45,313 nucleotides of DNA from Deltaproteobacteria bacterium YD0425bin51 (GTDB lineage Bacteria; Desulfobacterota; Desulfobacteria; Desulfobacterales; YD0425bin51): NCBI GenBank assembly GCA_002753225.1, contig PDZS01000036.1, forward strand, positions 1 through 45,313, read 5' to 3'. The position numbers were made by a program, and so were the translations under genes. Shown here piece by piece: positions 1-7,774 of this stretch (positions are counted from its first letter, which is position 1; each line of letters begins with the position of its first letter). The notes under the pieces were generated by a model, which searched no databases, was not told the origin of the DNA, and saw nothing but the letters and a program-made list of their open reading frames with translations.

Positions 1-864
1 TTCAGATATTTTTTTATATACATTTTTCCCTGCAATTGTTCCTCCTTTGGTATTAACTAAATATATCTCTCCCTTATAACCACTGCTTGCTGCTATTGAT
101 AAAAGAGTAAATCCCCATTTGCCAATTCTATTAGATGCACCAATAAATGCGATTGCTTTAGGATAAAAGAAATATCTAAGGAGTGTTGGATCAACTTGAG
201 GCAAATACTCTTTTGTTTCTGTTTTATCGTTTAAAACAACTAATGCATCAACCGCACACACATTGCCTAATTTGTCAACTATCAAAGGATTTATATCAAT
301 TTCAGATATTTCTGGATGTTCAATTGTAATACGAGAGAGTGCAACTAAAGTTTCTATTAATTGATTTCGATTAACTTCAACATTTCCCCTAAAATTCTCT
401 AAAATTGACTTTGCTTTAATTTCTTCTATCATTTCAATAGCATCAGATTCTATTATTGGTGCAATCCTAAATGAAACATCTGAAAATATTTCTGTAAAAA
501 TCCCACCTAGCCCAAACATAATAACAGAACCGAATAATGGGTCTTTAAATATTCCTGCAACAAGTTCTCTGTTTGATTCAATATAAGGTTGAACCAGAAC
601 CCCTTCTAATTCATCTTTAGCGCTATTTACAATCAAATTATAAGCATTATGAATCTCTTTATCATTTTTTAAATTTAAATGAACTAGTCCCCTGTCTGTT
701 TTATGCAGAATTGTTTTGCTTAAAACTTTTAATACTACTGGATAGCCAATTTTTCCTGCAGCTTTTATAGTTTCTTCTTCACTTAAAGCTATAGCTTCAT
801 TTACTACCTTTATACCAAATTTAGAAATAAATTGTTTTGATTCCAACTCGTTTAGTGTTTTCAT
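1..864 (-). CDS. ADP-forming acyl-CoA synthetase (acetate--CoA ligase family), 5' part only
   Basis: The first 288 codons are open from ATG at 864 to the window edge, so the C-terminal part is missing. The N-terminal domain is an ATP-grasp of the succinyl-CoA synthetase beta type: GYPVVLK and HKTDRG near residues 45-65, GLGGIFTE near 120, and DINPL near 195. A CoA-binding domain begins near residue 235 with AFIGASN. This beta-then-alpha order is that of fused NDP-forming acetyl/acyl-CoA synthetases, which interconvert an acyl-CoA plus ADP and Pi with the free acid plus ATP in the cytoplasm. The SD-like AGGAT lies about 9 bases before the ATG. It is transcribed away from the secreted-protein gene at 1096. 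A link with the ferredoxin oxidoreductase gamma subunit at 3822 in 2-oxoacid metabolism is plausible but inferred. The acyl substrate cannot be told. Confidence 0.85.
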   Translation of the reverse strand, partial: MKTLNELESKQFISKFGIKVVNEAIALSEEETIKAAGKIGYPVVLKVLSKTILHKTDRGLVHLNLKNDKEIHNAYNLIVNSAKDELEGVLVQPYIESNRELVAGIFKDPLFGSVIMFGLGGIFTEIFSDVSFRIAPIIESDAIEMIEEIKAKSILENFRGNVEVNRNQLIETLVALSRITIEHPEISEIDINPLIVDKLGNVCAVDALVVLNDKTETKEYLPQVDPTLLRYFFYPKAIAFIGASNRIGKWGFTLLSIAASSGYKGEIYLVNTKGGTIAGKNVYKKISE

Positions 865-913
865 ACATCTTAATCCTGTAAATAATATTAAATTTATGTA
901 ATAAAAATTGCAG

Positions 914-963
914 GGTTTTATTGTAATTTTTATTGTTATAAATAATAAATTTACAATAAAACC
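914..963. repeat. 13-bp inverted repeat in a divergent promoter region
   Basis: GGTTTTATTGTAA at 914-926 is repeated exactly in inverse orientation at 951-963, with 24 AT-rich bases between. It lies between the divergent starts at 864 and 1096 and ends 28 bases before the sigma54-like promoter. It may be a regulator or enhancer-binding site. There is no T-run to make it a clear terminator. Confidence 0.5.
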
Positions 964-990
964 AAGATTTTATATAAACATTTTATCTTG

Positions 991-1005
991 TGGCATATAT
1001 ATTGC
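991..1005 (+). promoter_or_regulatory. sigma54-type (-24/-12) promoter
   Basis: TGGCATATATATTGC matches the RpoN consensus TGGCAC-N5-TTGC, with GG and GC dinucleotides in the correct 10-bp-separated register and a T after TTGC. Initiation is expected near 1017, giving a leader of roughly 80 bases before the gene at 1096. Such promoters need a bacterial enhancer-binding protein. The match is read directly; activity is inferred. Confidence 0.65.
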
Positions 1006-1095
1006 TGTTATGCTAAATAACGCATCAATTTTAAGCAATATAATATAAAATTAAATTTTATTATTAACAATTAAAATAAATTAGGAGAAATTAAA

Positions 1096-1587
1096 ATGAA
1101 AAGATTATTTGTACGTTTAATGTTAACTGTAGCATTAGTAAGTGTTCCTTTATTTGCATTTGGAATGGAATCTATTGGCGACAAAGCTATGGATAGTGTA
1201 AGCGGTCAAGCAGGAGTAAGCATTGGAATCGAAGAAGCAATTGATATCAATCTAAATATAGCAGGGTTGGCTTTTACAGATAGTGATACAGGAGTTTCAG
1301 CAGGTTTTGCACACACAGCACGCAACATGCAGATAATGCAGCAAGGTGGTATGCACATAAACATTTCTCAGACATCAAGAGACATGACACTTGAAATTAA
1401 AAATGTTAATGGCGATACAGTAATTGGTGTTGGACTTCCAGTAGCTACAATAGTTGTAGAAAATATTCCAGACATTGAAATGGGTCTTTCAAGCGGTGGA
1501 ACAAAAGTTAATCTTGGTACTTTGACAGTAGGCAATACAACCCTTAAAGTTAACAGCGGCAAAGTTAACATGAAAGTTCTTAAATAA
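1096..1587 (+). CDS. small secreted protein with QAG motif (DUF6160-like)
   Basis: A 163-residue protein with a clear Sec signal peptide: Lys/Arg start, hydrophobic stretch to about residue 22, then FGMES. Directly after it comes a 'GDKAMDSVSGQAGVSI' segment. This start-of-mature-chain pattern, often written as (L/M)xxVxGQAG, is typical of DUF6160-like surface or pilus-associated proteins. The rest is polar, rich in Gly, Ile, Val and Asn, has no Cys, and alternates like a beta-sheet protein. AGGAG lies 8 bases before the ATG. The gene is monocistronic: a sigma54-like promoter lies upstream and a strong hairpin terminator downstream. The role is unknown; an exported structural or surface component is the best guess. 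The family assignment is from motif memory only. Confidence 0.7.
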   Translation: MKRLFVRLMLTVALVSVPLFAFGMESIGDKAMDSVSGQAGVSIGIEEAIDINLNIAGLAFTDSDTGVSAGFAHTARNMQIMQQGGMHINISQTSRDMTLEIKNVNGDTVIGVGLPVATIVVENIPDIEMGLSSGGTKVNLGTLTVGNTTLKVNSGKVNMKVLK

Positions 1588-1606
1588 TAATTCTCAATCA
1601 ATCATC

Positions 1607-1652
1607 TATAAGTCAGAAACTTCGTATTTAATGTTTCTGACTTATATTTTTT
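1607..1652 (+). terminator. strong intrinsic terminator after the secreted-protein gene
   Basis: A perfect 14-bp stem (arms 1607-1620 and 1633-1646, key arm TATAAGTCAGAAAC) with a 12-base loop is followed by six T. It stands between the convergent genes at 1096-1587 and ligA. Confidence 0.85.
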
Positions 1653-1676
1653 ATAATTCTCACGAATTGCTCCCCA

Positions 1677-3698
1677 TTAAATACGAGTCTCTATAATCTT
1701 TTTAAACTCTTCTTCATCAATAATCTTTATTCCTAAATCTTTAGCTCGATCTAACTTAGAACCTGGAGAATCGCCTAAAACTACATAATCAGTATTTCGG
1801 CTAACAGATCCGCTTACTTTACCCCCTAAATCCTCGATTGATTTTTTTGCCTGGCTTCTACTTATACTGTTTAGGCTTCCAGTTAAAACAAATATTTTAC
1901 CTGTAAGCAATTTGGGAAGCTCATGGGAATTTTCTTCTATGATTTGGACACCGCTATTTAAAATTCGTTTAATTTCTTTTTGATTTTCATCACTTTTTAA
2001 AAAATTTTTTATACTATCACCAACTATAGAGCCTATCCCATAGATAGTTTGAAAAGTCTCTTGTGTGCTATTTAAAATATTATCTAATTTTTTAAAATGA
2101 TTTGATAATATTTTAGCTATATGTTCTCCTATATGACGAATTCCCAAAGCATAAAGGAAACGATTTAGTGTAATCATTTTGCTTTTTTCAATAGCATCTA
2201 TTAAATTCTGCGCAGACTTTTCACCCATACGTTCAAGCTCTTTAAGGGTTTCTGTTTTAAGATTAAAAATATCTGCTGACGAAGATATAATTTTTTTATC
2301 AACAAGTTGTTCGACCAGTTTTTCCCCCAAGCCATCAATATCAAAAGCTCCTTTAGAAGCAAAATGCCTTATTCTTTCTTTAATTTGAGCAGAGCAATTT
2401 ATATTTATACATCTTGCATGTGCTTCTCCTTCTTCTTTGAATACAGAAGATGAGCATACAGGGCATACTCTTGGCATTTCAAAATTTTTTTCTTCCCCAG
2501 TCCTTTTTGATTCAATAACTTTAACAACCTCTGGAATAACATCTCCTGCTCTCTGAACTAAAACAAAATCACCTATTTTAATATCTTTTCGTCTAATCTC
2601 ATCTTCATTATGTAAAGTTGCTCTTGAAACAATAACTCCGGCTATATTCACAGGTTCAAGATGCGCAACAGGAGTTAATACTCCTGTCCTTCCTACTTGA
2701 ACTTCAATATTTAATAATTTGGTGGTTTCCTGTATTGCTTTAAATTTATAAGCAATAGCCCATCTAGGACTTTTTGAAGTAGTCCCCAAATCTTTTTGAA
2801 AATTAAGATTATCAACTTTAATAACTATACCGTCTATTTCATATGGAAGATTATCCCTTACCTCTGATAATTCCCTATAATATTTTAACACGTCTTCTAT
2901 ATAAACTTTTGATTTAATAATAGGGTTTATTGTAAATCCTAGCTTTTCTAATAAAATAAGGGATTCTGAATGAGATTCAAGGGAAATATCATTAATTTGA
3001 CTTATATTATAAAAAAATATTTTCAAAGGTCTTTTAGCTGTTATCCTTGAGTCAAGTTGTCGTAAAGATCCAGAGGCTGCATTTCTAGGATTTGCAAAAA
3101 GAGGCTGACCTTCTTGTAGTCTTATGTTATTTAAAGTTTTAAATTCATCTTTCCCAATATAAACTTCACCCCTTACTTCAATATAAGAAGGTATTTCCAT
3201 AGATAACCCTTGAAGGATAATAGGTACATTAGAGATTGTTTTTATATTTTCTGTAATAAGTTCTCCCCTAAGACCATCACCTCTTGTTGATCCTTTAAGC
3301 AGTTTTCCATTTTCATATGTTAGTTCAACAGCAAGACCATCAATTTTAGGTTCAACAGTGTAGAGAATCTTATCGCAAGTATTTAATATTTTTTTTATAC
3401 GTTTTTCAAATTCAAAAATATCTTCATCAGAAAATGCGTTATCTAAACTTAGCATTGGAATGGAATGAATTACATTTTCAAATTTAGCTAAAGGAGGCGC
3501 ACCAACTCTAGCAGATGGTGAATCCTGGGTTAACAACTCAGGGTTAGAAGATTCAAGAGAAATAAGTTCCTGCATCATTTTATCATATTCTGAGTCTGAT
3601 ATTTCTGGATCATTTAAGACATGGTAACGATAATTATGGTGATGCAGCTTTTGTTTTAAACTTTCAATATAAGATGGGATATCATTATTATTATTCAT
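1677..3698 (-). CDS. ligA: NAD-dependent DNA ligase LigA
   Basis: A 673-residue protein of normal family length. It seals nicks in replication and repair, using NAD+ as adenylate donor. The adenylation domain carries YRYHVLNDPEISDSEYD near residue 22 (NAD-binding Ia domain) and the nucleophile motif EPKIDG near 115. The OB-fold follows at about 315-400. A four-cysteine zinc finger (CPVC...C...C) lies near 405-430, then helix-hairpin-helix repeats (GLGEKLVEQL, GIRHIGEHIA, IYGIGSIVGDSI). A C-terminal BRCT domain runs from about 595 (GKIFVLTGSL...DYVVLGDSPGSK). All expected domains are present and intact. It is transcribed convergently to the secreted-protein gene and divergently from tRNA-His. 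Confidence 0.97.
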   Translation of the reverse strand: MNNNNDIPSYIESLKQKLHHHNYRYHVLNDPEISDSEYDKMMQELISLESSNPELLTQDSPSARVGAPPLAKFENVIHSIPMLSLDNAFSDEDIFEFEKRIKKILNTCDKILYTVEPKIDGLAVELTYENGKLLKGSTRGDGLRGELITENIKTISNVPIILQGLSMEIPSYIEVRGEVYIGKDEFKTLNNIRLQEGQPLFANPRNAASGSLRQLDSRITAKRPLKIFFYNISQINDISLESHSESLILLEKLGFTINPIIKSKVYIEDVLKYYRELSEVRDNLPYEIDGIVIKVDNLNFQKDLGTTSKSPRWAIAYKFKAIQETTKLLNIEVQVGRTGVLTPVAHLEPVNIAGVIVSRATLHNEDEIRRKDIKIGDFVLVQRAGDVIPEVVKVIESKRTGEEKNFEMPRVCPVCSSSVFKEEGEAHARCININCSAQIKERIRHFASKGAFDIDGLGEKLVEQLVDKKIISSSADIFNLKTETLKELERMGEKSAQNLIDAIEKSKMITLNRFLYALGIRHIGEHIAKILSNHFKKLDNILNSTQETFQTIYGIGSIVGDSIKNFLKSDENQKEIKRILNSGVQIIEENSHELPKLLTGKIFVLTGSLNSISRSQAKKSIEDLGGKVSGSVSRNTDYVVLGDSPGSKLDRAKDLGIKIIDEEEFKKIIETRI

Positions 3699-3711
3699 AT
3701 AGAAAAAAATC

Positions 3712-3740
3712 TTGAAATAAATTAATTAAACTGGTATTTT
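3712..3740 (+). promoter_or_regulatory. sigma70-type promoter of tRNA-His
   Basis: TTGAAA at 3712-3717 and TATTTT at 3735-3740 are separated by 17 bases, placing initiation about 6 bases before the tRNA 5' end. Confidence 0.55.
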
Positions 3741-3752
3741 TATATTTTTTAC

Positions 3753-3826
3753 GGTGGGTGTAGCTCAGTTGGTAGAGCACCGGGTTGTGGCCCCGGTTGC
3801 CGAGGGTTCAATCCCCTTCACTCACC
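3753..3826 (+). tRNA. tRNA-His (anticodon GTG)
   Basis: A full cloverleaf with the histidine-specific extra G(-1) at 3753 facing C73 at 3826. The acceptor GTGGGTG pairs with CACTCAC (one G-T pair). Anticodon stem CCGGG/CCCGG flanks loop TTGTGGC, with GTG at 3787-3789; the T-loop is TTCAATC. CCA is not encoded. The last five bases overlap the stop end of the opposite-strand gene at 3822-4370. Confidence 0.95.
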
Positions 3827-4370
3827 CTATTATCTTTACATCTTCATAAGCATCTAATGCAGCCTGAACATTTTCTTTAGGTTTAATATGAATTTCATTT
3901 TCAATGGCTTCTGTAATAAATTCTATTGGAGGTCCGTTAAATGCTTTTGAAAAAGCGCCTATCATTGCAGTATTGATTATAGGGGCTGTTCTATTTCCTA
4001 AACGATGTTCTATGGCTATTCGCGTTGCATCTACTATTGCGATTCTAAAACCTAAAAATTTTTTCAAATCAATGTCCTGTCCATTAACTAAAATTAACCC
4101 TCTTGGTTTTAGTCCTTTTGTTACATCCAGAACATTTATAAGTTTTGAATCGCAAACTACAACATGATCTGGCGTATAAAGATTGCTTCTAATTAAAATC
4201 TTTTTATTATCCAATCGTAAATAAGCTTCGATTGCAGCTCCTCTTCTCTCTAAACCAAAAGAAGGAAAAGTCTGCACATAATAACCCGCTTTAAAAAATG
4301 CCTTTGCAAGCATTATTGAAGCAACAACAGTCCCTTGTCCTCCACGACCATGAAATCGTATTTCTAGCAT
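3822..4370 (-). CDS. 2-oxoacid:ferredoxin oxidoreductase, gamma subunit (orphan)
   Basis: A 182-residue subunit with the family's opening LEIRFHGRGGQGTVVAS and, near residue 40, PSFGLERRGAAIEAY. These are hallmarks of the gamma subunit or domain of pyruvate, 2-oxoisovalerate and indolepyruvate ferredoxin oxidoreductases. These enzymes oxidatively decarboxylate 2-oxoacids to acyl-CoA with reduction of ferredoxin. Gamma normally sits in an operon with alpha, beta and the 4Fe-4S delta subunit; none is adjacent here. It starts 3 bases after the stop of the lipoprotein gene at 4374, so the two are probably cotranscribed. Its stop codon lies inside the 3' end of tRNA-His on the other strand. The substrate cannot be deduced. 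Confidence 0.88.
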   Translation of the reverse strand: MLEIRFHGRGGQGTVVASIMLAKAFFKAGYYVQTFPSFGLERRGAAIEAYLRLDNKKILIRSNLYTPDHVVVCDSKLINVLDVTKGLKPRGLILVNGQDIDLKKFLGFRIAIVDATRIAIEHRLGNRTAPIINTAMIGAFSKAFNGPPIEFITEAIENEIHIKPKENVQAALDAYEDVKIIG

Positions 4371-4373
4371 ATT

Positions 4374-5372
4374 TTACTTTTTCATTTCTCCTTGTTCTTC
4401 CAATTTTTTTCTTTCTTCTTTTAACTTATATACATTCTCTATTTCTTCTCTTAAATTGTCATCTGGATTTAATATATATGCTTCTTTAAATGCTTCTATT
4501 GCCTTATCAAATTGCCAAGAATATTCATATGTTAATCCCAAGTCCCATAAAATGACGCTAATATCTTTAGGTTTAATTTTAGGATCCTTCTTTAAAGAAT
4601 TTAAAGATTCTAAAAAAATTTGAATAGCCTCATCCATTTCTCCAATTCGAACTTTATTTATTCCAATTTCGAGAGCAGGAATATTACTTGCTTTTTTATA
4701 TGGAATCTCTTCAATGGTTGTCCAAGGCAAAATTGTCTTTGCAAAATCTGATACTAATTTATCCATACATTTAATCTTTAGAGCACCTTTATCTATTGGT
4801 TCAGGAGTTCCATCAATTTTTGAGGTCAGTTCATCTGCTTTTGTTTTTAGAGTTTTAGTACTAATAGTTCTACCTGTTTCCACATCTATTACGTCAATAT
4901 CTCCTGATATTCTATATGTTCCGTATCTTTTATAACGTATACATGAATATTCATAAGATTCTTTAGTCTTTGGATCATATTTAGTGCATTTTTTATCCTC
5001 TGAAGTAATATTTTCATCATAATCGCAGGAAATATGTCCAGAAATAATAGCAGATGCTGTAATTAATTTACCTATTGATAACTTAGCGCTGTTATCTGAA
5101 GCTCCGCTTTGAGAAAGGGATAATTCTGTTTGGATCTTATCAAGATGTGCTCTATCAACAACTGTAAACCTATCTGACTGGGTAAGTTTTTCTTTGAAAT
5201 ATCCTTTTGCATCATGACCGCACTTACCTTTAAACTCATCTACTGCGAGTTGTTTATATTTTGACATATTAACATCAGCAGGATGTATGATTTTACATGG
5301 AACTCTTACAGTAGTACATGAAAAGCATAAAAAAAATAAGAAAAATGTCGAAATAAATATATTATAACGCAT
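4374..5372 (-). CDS. CsgG/LpoB-like lipoprotein with C-terminal TPR
   Basis: 332 residues. The N-terminus is a signal sequence ending LCFSC, a lipobox-like but non-canonical site with Cys near residue 19, suggesting outer-membrane lipidation. Residues about 35-225 look like the CsgG/curli-assembly or LpoB fold: a 'KYKQLAVDEFKG' strand, SDRFTVVDRAHLDKI, a GKLITASAIISGHI strand, then DIDVIDVETGRTI. The C-terminal third has tetratricopeptide helices (ILWDLGLTYEYSWQFDKAIEAF) and ends in a charged tail. This pairing of a CsgG-type domain with TPR is seen in penicillin-binding-protein activator-like and uncharacterised lipoproteins. AAGGAGG precedes the ATG by about 9 bases. It is followed at once by the gamma-subunit gene; no functional link is obvious. 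Confidence 0.7.
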   Translation of the reverse strand: MRYNIFISTFFLFFLCFSCTTVRVPCKIIHPADVNMSKYKQLAVDEFKGKCGHDAKGYFKEKLTQSDRFTVVDRAHLDKIQTELSLSQSGASDNSAKLSIGKLITASAIISGHISCDYDENITSEDKKCTKYDPKTKESYEYSCIRYKRYGTYRISGDIDVIDVETGRTISTKTLKTKADELTSKIDGTPEPIDKGALKIKCMDKLVSDFAKTILPWTTIEEIPYKKASNIPALEIGINKVRIGEMDEAIQIFLESLNSLKKDPKIKPKDISVILWDLGLTYEYSWQFDKAIEAFKEAYILNPDDNLREEIENVYKLKEERKKLEEQGEMKK

Positions 5373-5481
5373 TATATTACCCCTCCTTATTGTAAAGTTA
5401 ATACCAAATAATATAATATGTTACAATACAATGTTTAATGTTTAAGTTGATTTTTCATTTATCATCCTGTAATCTTTTGAG

Positions 5482-6381
5482 ATGGATATTTCAATTATTA
5501 TACCTGCATATAATGCAGAATTAACTCTTCCAAAACTTTTAAAATCTTTATCAGAGCAGTCTGATAAAGATTTTGAATTAATTATTATTGACGATTGCTC
5601 CAAAGATAATACTCTAAAAATAGCTAGTGACTATCCTTGTAAATTAATTAGCTTAAAAAATAACCATGGACCAGCTTTTTGTAGAAATATAGGTGTAAAA
5701 AAATCATCCGGAGATATTTTGGTATTTACAGATAGCGATTGCATATTAGAGCATAACTTTATAAAAAATATACGTTTAGCTTTTTTAAAAAATAATTCAG
5801 AAGCAATAATGGGAAAGCTTATTATTATGCCTTCTAATCTATTAGGAGACTCTATATCAGCGCTTGGTTTTCCTGCTGGAGGGAGCATCGGTTTTGAAAA
5901 AATATGGTATGTTGATTCAAATGGTTTTACAAAAAGTTTAAGCACATGTAATACTGCAATAAAAAAAGAGTTATTTTTAAAGATAGGAGGATTTGATGAA
6001 ACATTTCCTTATGCAGGAGGAGAAGATAGTTTTTTTGCCTACAACCTAGTGAAATCAAATTCTCGAATCAGATATTGTAAAGATATAGTAGCTTACCACC
6101 CAGCTAGAAACTCAATTACTGACTTTGTATCATGGCAGTTTAAAAGAGGTATAAGCAGCTTCATTTTCTCTAAAAAAATTTCTGATAAAAAACATTTTCT
6201 ATCTTTGAGAATATGGTCAACTAAAAACATTATAAAACATTGGTACAAAGATTTTAAATTTCCACTTATATTTTTCTTATTATTTACAAGCTTTGCCATT
6301 CAAGCTATAGGATTCATTTACGCAAAGCATAACAGGAAATATCATGAATGTTTTAATAATAAATCCGCCTTGGCCCGGTAA
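5482..6381 (+). CDS. glycosyltransferase family 2
   Basis: A 299-residue GT-A fold enzyme: MDISIIIPAYNAE at the start, the nucleotide-sugar aspartates in IIIDDCSKDNT near residue 38, and the metal-binding DSD near 88 (VFTDSDC). The acceptor-site region has GGEDSFFAY near 180, like the ED motif of GT2 enzymes. A hydrophobic segment near residues 258-280 suggests a C-terminal membrane anchor. It is the first of three overlapping plus-strand genes, and its last 38 bases overlap the radical SAM gene. It probably adds a sugar to a lipid-linked or cell-surface glycan. Substrates cannot be told. Confidence 0.88.
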   Translation: MDISIIIPAYNAELTLPKLLKSLSEQSDKDFELIIIDDCSKDNTLKIASDYPCKLISLKNNHGPAFCRNIGVKKSSGDILVFTDSDCILEHNFIKNIRLAFLKNNSEAIMGKLIIMPSNLLGDSISALGFPAGGSIGFEKIWYVDSNGFTKSLSTCNTAIKKELFLKIGGFDETFPYAGGEDSFFAYNLVKSNSRIRYCKDIVAYHPARNSITDFVSWQFKRGISSFIFSKKISDKKHFLSLRIWSTKNIIKHWYKDFKFPLIFFLLFTSFAIQAIGFIYAKHNRKYHECFNNKSALAR

Positions 6382-7774
6382 AGGATTTGGCACAAGATCA
6401 CAAAATAGGATAATTAAGCATAGGAGCGATAAATATCTTCAATATCCTGTTTTTTTAGCTTACAGCGCAGCTCAGTTAAAAGATGCAGGACATAAAGTAT
6501 GCTATATAGACTCTGTAATACAGGAGTTGAATGTAGATAAGACTCTTAGTCTGGCAAAGGAGAACAACCCTGATGTAATATTTATGGAAACAACAACTCC
6601 TTCCATTGAAGCAGATTATATAAGTCTTGAAAAATTAAAAGATGCAACAGATGCAATAATTATTGTGGGAGGACCACATGCTACATATTTTCATAAACAA
6701 GTGCTTATAGATTGTCCTTCAATTGATATAGTGATACGCCATGAGTTTGATACTAAAATTGCATCTGTTGTTTCAAATATTCATAACTTATCTGATATAA
6801 AAGGTATTACCTTTAGAAAAAATAATGAACTAGTTGATAATTTTGACGGAACAGTTGCTGAAAATTTAGATAATATTCCTTTTCCTGATAGAGTGACAAT
6901 TCCTTGGCATTGGTATAAAGAAGCATGGTATTCAAGGTTGCCTTTTATGAATATGATGACTTCACGAGGCTGTCCATATCATTGCGCTTTTTGTTTATGG
7001 CCTCAGACTATGTATGGCCATAAACAGAGATTTAGAAGCTTGGAGAATGTTTTTAACGAACTCCATCATTTAAGAGATAAATATAAAGTTAAAGAAATTA
7101 ACATAGACGATGATACTTTTACTACGAATAAAAATCGGGTAATTGATTTTTGCCAGAGGCTAAGAAAAGAAAATTTTAATATTATATGGACTTGTAACGG
7201 ACGGGTCGATAATGTTGATGATGAAATGCTTGCTGAAATGAAAGCAAGCGGCTGTAAAATGATAAGGCTTGGCATAGAAAGTGGTTCTCAAGAAGTTTTA
7301 GATAAAATAAATAAAGGGCTTACTTTAAAAAAGATAGAAGAAGGCGTAAAAAGTGTAAAAAAACATGGAATACAGGCTTTGGGCGGATTTATGTTTGGAT
7401 TTCCATATGATAGTAAGAATAGTATAAATAAAACTATTCAATTTGCTAAAAAATTATCCCCAGATCAAGTGCAGTTTTCCATACCTATGTGTTATCCAGG
7501 AACCTCCCTTTATGAATATGCAAGAGACAATAACCTACTTCTTGCTAAAAATTTCAAAGAATTTGATATGACCCATGGACCTGTTGTAAAAACTATTGAT
7601 ATGGAACGAGATGAGCTTTCACATATACTTGCTAAAGCTTACAAGGAATTCTATTTTAGGCCTAAATTTATTCTTCAGACCCTTATTCATTTAAGAGATA
7701 TTGATGAAATAAAAAGGGTGCTACGCTCTCTAAAGAGCTTGGTTAAAACAATTAAATTACATCAAAATTTATGA
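6344..7774 (+). CDS. B12-binding domain / radical SAM protein
   Basis: 476 residues. The N-terminal 150 or so residues match a cobalamin-binding Rossmann domain (MNVLIINPPWPGKGFG, IIVGGPHATYF). The radical SAM core has the cluster motif CPYHCAFC near 207-214, preceded by MMTSRGC, then INIDDDTF and MIRLGIESGSQEVLD. This is the BchE-like class of B12-dependent radical SAM enzymes, often methylases or ring-forming enzymes acting on unactivated carbons. AGGAAATATC precedes the ATG, inside the preceding glycosyltransferase gene. The GT4 gene overlaps its stop by 4 bases. The setting between two glycosyltransferases suggests a glycan or glycolipid substrate, but this is only inferred. Confidence 0.88.
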   Translation: MNVLIINPPWPGKGFGTRSQNRIIKHRSDKYLQYPVFLAYSAAQLKDAGHKVCYIDSVIQELNVDKTLSLAKENNPDVIFMETTTPSIEADYISLEKLKDATDAIIIVGGPHATYFHKQVLIDCPSIDIVIRHEFDTKIASVVSNIHNLSDIKGITFRKNNELVDNFDGTVAENLDNIPFPDRVTIPWHWYKEAWYSRLPFMNMMTSRGCPYHCAFCLWPQTMYGHKQRFRSLENVFNELHHLRDKYKVKEINIDDDTFTTNKNRVIDFCQRLRKENFNIIWTCNGRVDNVDDEMLAEMKASGCKMIRLGIESGSQEVLDKINKGLTLKKIEEGVKSVKKHGIQALGGFMFGFPYDSKNSINKTIQFAKKLSPDQVQFSIPMCYPGTSLYEYARDNNLLLAKNFKEFDMTHGPVVKTIDMERDELSHILAKAYKEFYFRPKFILQTLIHLRDIDEIKRVLRSLKSLVKTIKLHQNL

